Positions 1-5,373 of a DNA stretch of 10,140 nt are shown piece by piece. Every line of letters begins with the position of its first letter. Position 1 is the stretch's first letter. The position numbers and the translations under genes were made by a program. The stretch is taken from assembly GCA_902766325.1 (NCBI GenBank), contig CACXDF010000207.1:1-10140 (forward strand). The letters run 5' to 3'. Source of the DNA: an uncultured Eubacteriales bacterium (GTDB lineage: Bacteria > Bacillota > Clostridia > Christensenellales > DTU072). The notes under the pieces are model-generated. The model saw nothing but the letters and a program-made list of their open reading frames with translations, made no database searches and was not told the origin of the DNA.

Positions 1-11
1 GTTGCTTTAAA

Positions 12-86
12 TGGCAGGGGAGACGCGATTCGAACACGCAACCAGCGGTTTTGGAGACCGCTGCTCTACCATTGAGCCACTCCCCT
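12..86 (-). tRNA. trnW: tRNA-Trp (anticodon CCA), 3' CCA encoded
   Basis: The minus strand folds into a complete cloverleaf of 75 nt including the encoded CCA. It has a perfect 7-bp acceptor stem (AGGGGAG/CTCCCCT), a D stem GCTC/GAGC, and an anticodon stem GCGGT/ACCGC. The 7-nt anticodon loop is CTCCAAA, and its anticodon CCA (window 52-54) reads UGG, so this is the tryptophan tRNA. The T arm has the loop TTCGAAT on a 5-bp stem with two G-U pairs. The discriminator is G, as expected for bacterial tRNA-Trp. The A following the anticodon is A37, the base that MiaA, encoded in this same window, prenylates in UNN-reading tRNAs. No terminator is visible in the 11 bases left before the window edge. 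Confidence 0.97.
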
Positions 87-99
87 AAATTGCCTCTAT

Positions 100-128
100 A
101 TTATATAGCAAAACGTCAAAGTAGTCAA
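100..128 (-). promoter_or_regulatory. SigA-type promoter of tRNA-Trp
   Basis: On the minus strand there is a -35 TTGACT (123-128), a 17-bp spacer and a perfect -10 TATAAT (100-105). Transcription should start near 93, about 7 nt before the mature tRNA 5' end. The -10 sits in a near-palindrome (97-107), so it might also serve the divergent proC operon. No matching plus-strand -35 at proper spacing was seen. Confidence 0.8.
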
Positions 129-144
129 GGACTTTTCAAGACAA

Positions 145-158
145 AAGGAGATAACGTG
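145..158 (+). promoter_or_regulatory. Ribosome binding site fixing the GTG start of proC
   Basis: AAGGAG (145-150) lies 5 nt before GTG (156-158). The reading frame stays open further upstream, back into the tRNA gene, but those codons have no ribosome site and do not resemble ProC, so translation should begin at this GTG. Confidence 0.85.
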
Positions 159-953
159 AGATACAAACTGGGAATATTCGGAACGGGCACGATGGGACAG
201 GCGATTCTATCCAGGATCGTTGCCGAAAAAAAGCTGAAACCGGAGCAGATAGCTCTTTATGATATCAATACCGAAAAATTGATGACCTTTACCGACGGAT
301 ACAAACTTTGCTCGGAACCGCAACAGATCGCGGACGAGTGCGAGTTCATACTTTTTTCCGTCAAGCCGCAACACTTCCGTTCCATCACGGACGTCGTACG
401 TTTTTCCGAAAAAAACACCATTCTGTCGATCATGGCGGGCGTTAAGATCGCGACGCTGCGCGCCGCGCTCAATTATCCTTGCCCGATCGTAAGGATCATG
501 CCCAATACGCCTTGTAAATTCGGCAAAGGCGTCTGTGGCGTGCATTGTTCCGACGTAAACAAAGACGCCGAAAATACGGTCTGTGATTGGCTTTCCGCAT
601 GCGGCGGTATCGTCCCTATCGAAGAAAAATATTTCGACGCGGTAACGAGCGTCAGCGGTAGCGGTCCCGCGTACGTTTATATGTTTATCGAAGGTATGAT
701 CCGCGGCGGGATGGAAGGGGGACTTACGTTCGAGCAAAGCAAAGAGTTAACGCTGGCGACCTTAGTCGGCTCCGCCGAAATGGTAAAGCATTCCGACGAG
801 CCTTTACCGGAATTGATCGATAAAGTCTGCAGCAAGGGCGGCACCACAATCGAAGCCGTTAATTTGTACCGCAAAAATAACCTCGAAGAAACGATCATCG
901 CGGGCATCAACGCTTGCAGAAAAAGAAGCGAAGAACTCAGCAGAGGAGAATAG
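156..953 (+). CDS. proC: Pyrroline-5-carboxylate reductase (ProC)
   Basis: This cytosolic enzyme catalyses the last step of proline synthesis, reducing 1-pyrroline-5-carboxylate to proline with NAD(P)H. The protein has 265 aa, the usual family length. It opens with a Rossmann beta strand and the dinucleotide motif GTGTMG (residues 9-14). This is followed by the conserved VKPQ (69-72) and MPNTP (115-119). The C-terminal dimerisation and substrate domain shows VSGSGPAYVYMF (166-177) and SKGGTT (226-231). Many homologues have SPGGTT at that last place, a mild variation. The GTG start is chosen because of AAGGAG 5 nt upstream and because the Rossmann strand begins immediately after it. It is the first gene of a plus-strand operon, with rnhA starting 2 nt after its stop. 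No clear plus-strand promoter was found in the short gap to the divergent tRNA. Confidence 0.96.
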   Translation: MRYKLGIFGTGTMGQAILSRIVAEKKLKPEQIALYDINTEKLMTFTDGYKLCSEPQQIADECEFILFSVKPQHFRSITDVVRFSEKNTILSIMAGVKIATLRAALNYPCPIVRIMPNTPCKFGKGVCGVHCSDVNKDAENTVCDWLSACGGIVPIEEKYFDAVTSVSGSGPAYVYMFIEGMIRGGMEGGLTFEQSKELTLATLVGSAEMVKHSDEPLPELIDKVCSKGGTTIEAVNLYRKNNLEETIIAGINACRKRSEELSRGE

Positions 954-958
954 TTTTG
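943..958 (+). promoter_or_regulatory. Ribosome binding site fixing the TTG start of rnhA
   Basis: GAGGAG (943-948) lies inside the last codons of proC, 7 nt before TTG (956-958). It makes TTG the likely start of rnhA and couples the two genes. An upstream ATG in the same frame (914) would add 14 basic residues encoded within proC and has no comparable site. Confidence 0.8.
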
Positions 959-1405
959 AAACACGTAGACATATATACCGACGGAGCCTGCAGTAACAAT
1001 CCGGGAAAAGGGGGATGGGCCGCGATCCTGATCTATAACGGGATCGAAAAAGTGATCAGCGGAGGCTATCCCTCGACCACGAACAATCGGATGGAACTTT
1101 TTGCCATTATTAACGGATTGATGCAACTGAAAGAGCCTTGCGACGTGACCGTTTACAGCGACAGCGCTTATTCTCTCGATCCTTTTTTGAAAAACTGGAT
1201 CAATGGATGGATCGCCAACAACTGGAAAACCGCCGGAAAAGACCCGGTTAAAAACGTCGATCTTTGGAAAACCTTACTTATGGAAACGAAAAAGCATAAC
1301 GTATCCTTCGTTAAGGTCAAAGGGCACGCGGATAACGTATACAATAATCGTTGCGACGAGCTTGCGCGCGCGGAGATAAAAAAACTCGGAGAGATCGATG
1401 ACTAA
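956..1405 (+). CDS. rnhA: Ribonuclease HI
   Basis: RNase HI cleaves the RNA strand of RNA-DNA hybrids (R-loops, lagging-strand primers, misinserted ribonucleotide runs). At 149 aa it is a single catalytic domain of the usual bacterial size. The acidic metal-binding set is complete: D9 in YTDGACSNNPG, E47 in NNRMELFA, D69 in YSDSAY and D134 in NRCDELA. The flexible-loop histidine is H124 in KVKGHAD. The segment with WINGWIANNW (81-90) followed by KNVDLW matches the basic-protrusion region of type I enzymes. The start is the TTG preceded by GAGGAG. The last 8 nt overlap the start of the next gene, so the two are probably translated together. No N-terminal hybrid-binding domain is present. Confidence 0.95.
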   Translation: MKHVDIYTDGACSNNPGKGGWAAILIYNGIEKVISGGYPSTTNNRMELFAIINGLMQLKEPCDVTVYSDSAYSLDPFLKNWINGWIANNWKTAGKDPVKNVDLWKTLLMETKKHNVSFVKVKGHADNVYNNRCDELARAEIKKLGEIDD

Positions 1406-2588
1406 CAAAGTAAAAATGAATAAAAAGGATATTCTTCATCTTGTAATCGCGATTATAAGCACAATCGCATACGGAGGATGCGCCTTTTGGGCTCACAGCT
1501 ACGTAAGTTTTATTGTATCCATTGTTTTATTCTCTTCCATTCCCGTTCTTCTGACGCTGTTTTTGTTGGGTATTTTTTTAAAGAAAGACGGACTTTATAA
1601 AATAGCGCTTACGATCGCATATATCGGCGCAATCGTCCTGGTTTGCGTTTGTTTAGTCTTACAATCAGGCATCTTAGATGAATTTTTAACGGCTTCGGAC
1701 GGTAAAGAACTGGGTGAAAAATTACAAAGCCGGTTCGGAAACTACGTTTATCTCGCCGTAATAGTCGTTGAATTCCTGCAAGTTACCTTCGTACCGCTGC
1801 CGTCTTCGTTGGTTACCGGCGCGGCATATTACGTTTGCGGACAAAACCCATGGCTCGCCATTCTTTTCAGCTGTATCGGCCTTTGGCTTGGTTCTTTCTT
1901 CGCATTTTTCCTCGGCAGAACGTTCGGAATCAAATTGGTCAAGTGGATCGCCGGAGAAAAAATGCTCCTTAAATACAACGATCTCATCAAGGGCAAAGAC
2001 AAAATCATGCTGATCTATATGTTTATTTTGCCCCTTTTCCCGGACGATATCCTTTGCATGATAGCCGGACTTACCACTATGTCTTACGTCGGTTTTATCC
2101 TCATTCAAGTTATTTCCCGTCCGCTCAACGTAGGCGCAACGGTTCTGCTGCTTCATTTCGGCACCGAAATGACGTCGATCATCCCCGTTAATAAAGTGTG
2201 GGGCATTATTGTTTGGATCCTGATCGCCGCCGTTTTCGTCGCGCTTTTCATCGTCGTATGGCGTAAAGCCGATAAGATCGAAGAGTGGATGTATAAACTT
2301 ATCAGTAAGATCACAGGACGTCCGATCCTGGTCGATATCAATAAATTATACGGTATAAAAACCAAGCCGGCTACGGTCGAGACCGTTCCCGCCGCGCCTG
2401 AAGAAACGATCGAACCGGCTTTGGCCGAAGAGGTCAAAGAAGACCCCGCCGAAACGGAAAAAAGACTGCGTCTCGAACAAGAACAAGCGCAGGCTGAAAA
2501 AGATAATCAAGAGCGTGAAAAAACAAAACAAGCCTTTGATTCGGCTTGTTCTATCTTAAATCAAAAGGACGACGAAATCGTTTTTTGA
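1398..2588 (+). CDS. VTT/DedA-type (TVP38/TMEM64 family) membrane protein with charged C-terminal tail
   Basis: A 396-aa polytopic membrane protein. Hydrophobic segments lie near residues 11-32, 34-60, 66-90, 117-145, 152-176, 203-225, 228-253 and 267-288. The VTT core (about 118-253) is recognisable from FVPLPSSLVTGAAYY (131-145), a glycine-rich segment ending in FLGRTFG (171-177), and LPLFPDDILCMIAG (211-224). VTT/DedA proteins are linked to lipid scrambling or transport and envelope homeostasis. The substrate here cannot be read from sequence. The N-terminal three-helix block and a long acidic, Glu/Gln/Lys-rich, coiled-coil-like tail (about 325-390) are extra to the core. The start ATG overlaps rnhA by 8 nt and follows GGAGAG (1388-1393); an ATG at 1416 is an alternative. 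The stop codon abuts the stop of the convergent PadR gene. Confidence 0.88.
   Translation: MTNKVKMNKKDILHLVIAIISTIAYGGCAFWAHSYVSFIVSIVLFSSIPVLLTLFLLGIFLKKDGLYKIALTIAYIGAIVLVCVCLVLQSGILDEFLTASDGKELGEKLQSRFGNYVYLAVIVVEFLQVTFVPLPSSLVTGAAYYVCGQNPWLAILFSCIGLWLGSFFAFFLGRTFGIKLVKWIAGEKMLLKYNDLIKGKDKIMLIYMFILPLFPDDILCMIAGLTTMSYVGFILIQVISRPLNVGATVLLLHFGTEMTSIIPVNKVWGIIVWILIAAVFVALFIVVWRKADKIEEWMYKLISKITGRPILVDINKLYGIKTKPATVETVPAAPEETIEPALAEEVKEDPAETEKRLRLEQEQAQAEKDNQEREKTKQAFDSACSILNQKDDEIVF
2518..2550 (-). terminator. Intrinsic terminator of the PadR-type gene, inside the convergent gene
   Basis: Read on the minus strand, AACAAGCC (2550-2543) and GGCTTGTT (2534-2527) form a perfect 8-bp stem with an 8-nt loop, followed directly by TTGTTTTTT (2526-2518). 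This is a classical stem plus U-tract, about 40 nt past the regulator's stop codon. It lies within the coding sequence of the membrane protein on the other strand. Confidence 0.75.
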
Positions 2589-2589
2589 T
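2560..2589. terminator. Hairpin across the convergent stop codons, possible plus-strand or two-way terminator
   Basis: Positions 2560-2572 can pair with 2578-2589: twelve pairs (one G-U) with one bulged G at 2567 and a 5-nt loop (2573-2577). The 3' arm holds six T (2581-2586), followed by the plus-strand stop TGA (2586-2588). The stem is mostly A-T, and the T run is within the stem rather than after it, so terminator strength is uncertain. It is the only hairpin seen near the end of the proC-rnhA-VTT operon. Confidence 0.4.
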
Positions 2590-3971
2590 CACGCTTGAAA
2601 GTAACGATCGGACTTATAAAGGATGCTAAACATCAATCCGGAAAAGGGGATCGTACTCAATATGATTGCCGGCGCATACATCTGCGACGAGGTCAAATTG
2701 TACTTGGAAGTGAATAAATAATACACGACCACACCCATAAACAACACAATAAACGTCATAAGAAGGACACTGTTAAGGAGTTTTAAATTCGTAGCGTCCT
2801 TTTTCTTTTTACGCGGATTACGTGCATAATTAATGACTCCGAACGCCGCAAAAACGAAACCGATAGCTGCAAGAACGTGCATGACCGTCAAAGAAATGCC
2901 AAACGCGCTCTTAAACAAATTAGTGACGAGGAGCGTAACGATCAAATACAAAAAAGAAGTCAACATCGTATCGCGTATGATCTTATTAACGAAAAAGTAT
3001 CGAATCGTATTCGATCTTTGCGACGGAACAAACGTATTCAAAACGTAACCTTCCGTTTGCAAATTCTTCTTTAAACTCTCGAGATAAGGCGATAAGAGGG
3101 GTTTGTCCGTTTCAACGGCGGTGGACTCGTACAGTCTTTCACGAAGACGATCATACTCATCTTGATCGATCCCGCGCGGAGTTTCATCATGAAATTCAGG
3201 TTCGACTGCGCTTTCTTTGACCGATTGAACGGTAAAAGCGGAAGGCTTTATTACATTTTCTTCCACAATGGGTTCATGATACTCCCGAATGGGCTCAAAG
3301 GGAGTCGACGCAACGGCTTCTTCATAGGCGACCGTTTCGATTTTAGTCGTCGGCTCTTCAACGACAGGCGCTGACTCTTCCGCGGAAGAAACGTCATCTT
3401 CGGAATAATCATAAAAACGAGGCGCAGATTGTTGATCGTTAGCGTCGTTATCCGCATCGGGAACGACCGTTACAGGCTGTTCGGGCTCATCGGAAAGGGA
3501 ACCGACGTCGACAGTTTCATCGGCGGAGCCTTCACGGGATCTTTTGGTTAAAGGCTTTAAAACACTTGCGGAATAGGGCGGTTCTTCATTGTCCAAATCA
3601 AAATCCTCGTCGCTGACAAGATTATTCAGCAACGTGCGGATATATTTCCATTCTTTTTTATCTCTTTCAAGATACTCTTTTCCTGCGTCCGTCAAGGTAT
3701 AATATACTCTTGCCGCGCCGTAGCTTTCGCCGCCGCCTTTTTCGGAGGAGACGTAACCGGCCGCTTCCAGACGTTTCAGAATATTGTAGATCGTAGAAAT
3801 AGACTTGATCTTATAATGTCCTTTGGTATGTTCCTGGATATAAGAAATAACGTCGTAGCCATATCCTTGGCCTTCTTTTTCGTTGAGAGCATTCAGAACG
3901 AATATATCCATTCGCGATCTGAACAGTTTTGCATTTTCCGATTCGTTGATCTGTTTTGCAGATTCGGACAT
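2589..3971 (-). CDS. PadR-family winged-helix regulator fused to a four-helix membrane domain
   Basis: A 460-aa protein. Residues about 16-118 match the PadR winged helix: an N-terminal helix with RSRMDIFVLNAL, then GYGYDVISYI, then the recognition region STIYNILKRLEAAGYV (59-74). The wing YYTLTDAGKEYLE (90-102) follows. PadR proteins are normally about 110-180 aa, soluble, and repress nearby genes. Here a Glu/Asp/Pro-rich, probably disordered linker (about 122-280) leads to four hydrophobic segments (about 334-353, 359-382, 399-421 and 431-453), separated by the basic loop NPRKKKKD. This should hold the DNA-binding domain on the inner face of the membrane. The ATG start follows GGGAGGG (3980-3986). 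It has its own consensus promoter and its own terminator, so it is probably monocistronic. Ligand, membrane partner and target genes are unknown. Confidence 0.85.
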   Translation of the reverse strand: MSESAKQINESENAKLFRSRMDIFVLNALNEKEGQGYGYDVISYIQEHTKGHYKIKSISTIYNILKRLEAAGYVSSEKGGGESYGAARVYYTLTDAGKEYLERDKKEWKYIRTLLNNLVSDEDFDLDNEEPPYSASVLKPLTKRSREGSADETVDVGSLSDEPEQPVTVVPDADNDANDQQSAPRFYDYSEDDVSSAEESAPVVEEPTTKIETVAYEEAVASTPFEPIREYHEPIVEENVIKPSAFTVQSVKESAVEPEFHDETPRGIDQDEYDRLRERLYESTAVETDKPLLSPYLESLKKNLQTEGYVLNTFVPSQRSNTIRYFFVNKIIRDTMLTSFLYLIVTLLVTNLFKSAFGISLTVMHVLAAIGFVFAAFGVINYARNPRKKKKDATNLKLLNSVLLMTFIVLFMGVVVYYLFTSKYNLTSSQMYAPAIILSTIPFSGLMFSILYKSDRYFQA

Positions 3972-4006
3972 GAATTCAGCCCTCCCTTTATTTTAATTAC
4001 AAAAAA

Positions 4007-4035
4007 ATTATAATCTATCGGAAAATTATTGTCAA
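4007..4035 (-). promoter_or_regulatory. Perfect-consensus SigA promoter of the PadR-type gene
   Basis: On the minus strand, -35 TTGACA (4030-4035), a 17-bp spacer (4013-4029) and -10 TATAAT (4007-4012) match the consensus exactly. The start should be near 4000, giving a leader of about 29 nt that contains the ribosome site GGGAGGG. The rest of the 3972-4107 gap is AT-rich and shows no further gene. Confidence 0.88.
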
Positions 4036-4047
4036 TAAAGAAAGCCA

Positions 4048-4086
4048 AAAATATTTATATTTTAGAGTTGAAATAAGAAATATTTT
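4048..4086 (-). repeat. AT-only inverted repeat between the recombinase stop and the PadR-gene promoter
   Basis: AAAATATTT (4048-4056) and AAATATTTT (4078-4086) are perfect inverted copies 21 nt apart. On the minus strand the second arm is followed by one more T and then GGC. It could be a weak terminator for the recombinase, an upstream A/T element of the -35 at 4030, or an operator. Such A/T palindromes also arise by chance in AT-rich gaps. Confidence 0.35.
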
Positions 4087-4107
4087 CGCAAATTTACGTT
4101 TAAAATG

Positions 4108-5223
4108 TCAATTATTGTCATCAGAAGTCGTAGCATTGTCGATTCCGGGACCGAATTTGACCTTACCGCTCGCTTCTTTTACGATATCTTCCGAAATGGC
4201 CGCGTAATGCTTTTTCGTGGTATTAATATCGTTATGCCCGAGCACTTCGGCAACGACGTATATGTCTTTCGTACGACGATATAAGGCCGTACCATACGTA
4301 CTGCGGAGTTTGTGCGGCGTGATCTTTTTTAAACAATTAATCTGCGTCGCGTATTTTTTTACCATGATCTCGACAGCGCGAACGGAAATACGTTTCATTT
4401 GCGTCGATAAAAAGAGGGCGTCCACCGTTTCCGGTTCGATCTGCTTACTCCTTAAAGATTCTTCCCGAAACGATAAATAATCGGTCAAAGATTGCTCAAC
4501 CTCTTCGTTAAAGTATAAAATAGCCTGTTTTCCGCCTTTTCTCTGCACCAAAAAAGATCTGTTTTTAAAATTGATATCATCAACGTTCAAACCGACGCAT
4601 TCGCTGACACGGATACCGGTATTGAGAAGCAGGGTTATAATAGCAGTATCGCGAGCTTTCGTATTATTTTGATTATAAGTATTTTGCCTTGTATCGCCGA
4701 AAGAATCTTCTTCGGAAAGGCATTGGAAAACATCGGAAATCTCGCTATCATCCAGCCTGATAATGGCTTTATCGCGGATTTTCGGCATAGAAACACGTAA
4801 AGTGACGTTCTGATCGATCATTTCATTATTATATAAATAGCGAAAAAGGGCACGAACAGAACTGAATTTACGCGCTTTGGAAGCGGAACTGTCTTGTTGA
4901 TAACTTTTACCGATAGGGGAAATATACCCGCCCAAAAAAGCAAGATACCGCTCGATATCGCGGCTGGTCAATCGATTCACGTCGGCAAGCGCAACGTCCT
5001 GCGGTTCTTTGCCGTAAAAAGGTCCGTCTGTTCCCGTCAGATAATAAAAGAAGACGCGAAGATCCAGTCCGTAATTATATCGCGTCAAAACGGTCGTGTT
5101 CATATTGATCCCGACAAAGAAGTCTTTGCAGAACGGCGGAAGATACGGATAGACCTCCGTCTTAAGTTTATCCGTGTATAATTGGTCGCGACTGACCGTA
5201 TAAGAACTTGATTTCTTATCCAT
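4108..5223 (-). CDS. Tyrosine recombinase/integrase (XerC/D-like)
   Basis: A 371-aa site-specific recombinase that would cut and rejoin DNA through a covalent 3'-phosphotyrosine. The N-terminal SAM-like core-binding domain covers about residues 20-150, with KARKFSSVRALFRYL (116-130) typical of the family. The catalytic domain follows (about 155-350). The full active-site set is present: R205 in NTGIRVSECVGL, a beta-hairpin lysine (probably K229, in VQRKGGKQ), H304 and R307 in HKLRST, H330 in VLGHND and Y340 in KKHYAAIS. It is longer than XerC/XerD (about 300 aa) because of an N-terminal extension and an insert rich in Asn/Gln/Asp (172-189). No excisionase, phage or conjugation gene lies nearby. 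It has its own promoter, so it could be a resident chromosomal recombinase. The ATG lacks a Shine-Dalgarno site. Confidence 0.92.
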   Translation of the reverse strand: MDKKSSSYTVSRDQLYTDKLKTEVYPYLPPFCKDFFVGINMNTTVLTRYNYGLDLRVFFYYLTGTDGPFYGKEPQDVALADVNRLTSRDIERYLAFLGGYISPIGKSYQQDSSASKARKFSSVRALFRYLYNNEMIDQNVTLRVSMPKIRDKAIIRLDDSEISDVFQCLSEEDSFGDTRQNTYNQNNTKARDTAIITLLLNTGIRVSECVGLNVDDINFKNRSFLVQRKGGKQAILYFNEEVEQSLTDYLSFREESLRSKQIEPETVDALFLSTQMKRISVRAVEIMVKKYATQINCLKKITPHKLRSTYGTALYRRTKDIYVVAEVLGHNDINTTKKHYAAISEDIVKEASGKVKFGPGIDNATTSDDNN

Positions 5224-5233
5224 GACAATAAAA

Positions 5234-5263
5234 ATTATAGAACAAAGACCCGATGTTTGTCAA
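5234..5263 (-). promoter_or_regulatory. SigA promoter of the recombinase, giving a near-leaderless mRNA
   Basis: On the minus strand, -35 TTGACA (5258-5263), an 18-bp spacer and -10 TATAAT (5234-5239) are seen. Only 10 nt separate the -10 from the ATG (5223-5221). Initiation at the likely purines (5229 or 5226) would leave a leader of 3-6 nt, and there is no Shine-Dalgarno sequence. Confidence 0.82.
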
Positions 5264-5293
5264 GATTATCTCGGAAGATTGCTCTTATATCTT

Positions 5294-5317
5294 TTCGCAA
5301 AAGACAGCTTTTGCGAA
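5294..5317. repeat. Perfect 10-bp inverted repeat beside the recombinase
   Basis: TTCGCAAAAG (5294-5303) and CTTTTGCGAA (5308-5317) are exact inverted copies with a 4-nt centre, ACAG. The element lies between the ynbB stop and the recombinase promoter. As RNA it forms a strong hairpin, but neither strand has a T run after it (AAGATATAAG on minus, TAATAAAGC on plus). It may be a poor terminator for the mutS-ynbB operon, a protein-binding operator, or a recombinase core site. The rest of the 5224-5373 gap shows only the recombinase promoter. Confidence 0.6.
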
Positions 5318-5373
5318 TAATAAAGCATATAGAAGAGGGGAGCAACTATAAAATAGGGAAAATACTGTAATAA

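Noticed and set aside
51..155. N-terminal extension of proC by 35 codons from an ATG inside the tRNA gene
   Set aside because: It would be translated from tRNA sequence, has no ribosome site and adds no family similarity. GTG at 156 has a good Shine-Dalgarno site and begins at the Rossmann strand.
207..737. Open frame of 176 codons antisense to proC
   Set aside because: It overlaps fully with the conserved proC sequence and has an unnatural composition and no recognisable domain.
3972..4107. Riboswitch or small RNA in the gap upstream of the PadR-type gene
   Set aside because: The predicted leader is only about 29 nt, and the rest of the gap is AT-rich with no conserved RNA structure that I can recognise.
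5331..5341. AGGGGAG match to the tRNA-Trp acceptor end as a possible integrase attachment site
   Set aside because: Only 7 bases match and the tRNA gene lies 5 kb away, so there is no real duplication of a tRNA 3' end near the recombinase.
5253..5351. Possible 32-residue plus-strand peptide in the gap between the recombinase and ynbB
   Set aside because: It has no ribosome site, lies over the recombinase promoter and the inverted repeat, and shows no peptide features.
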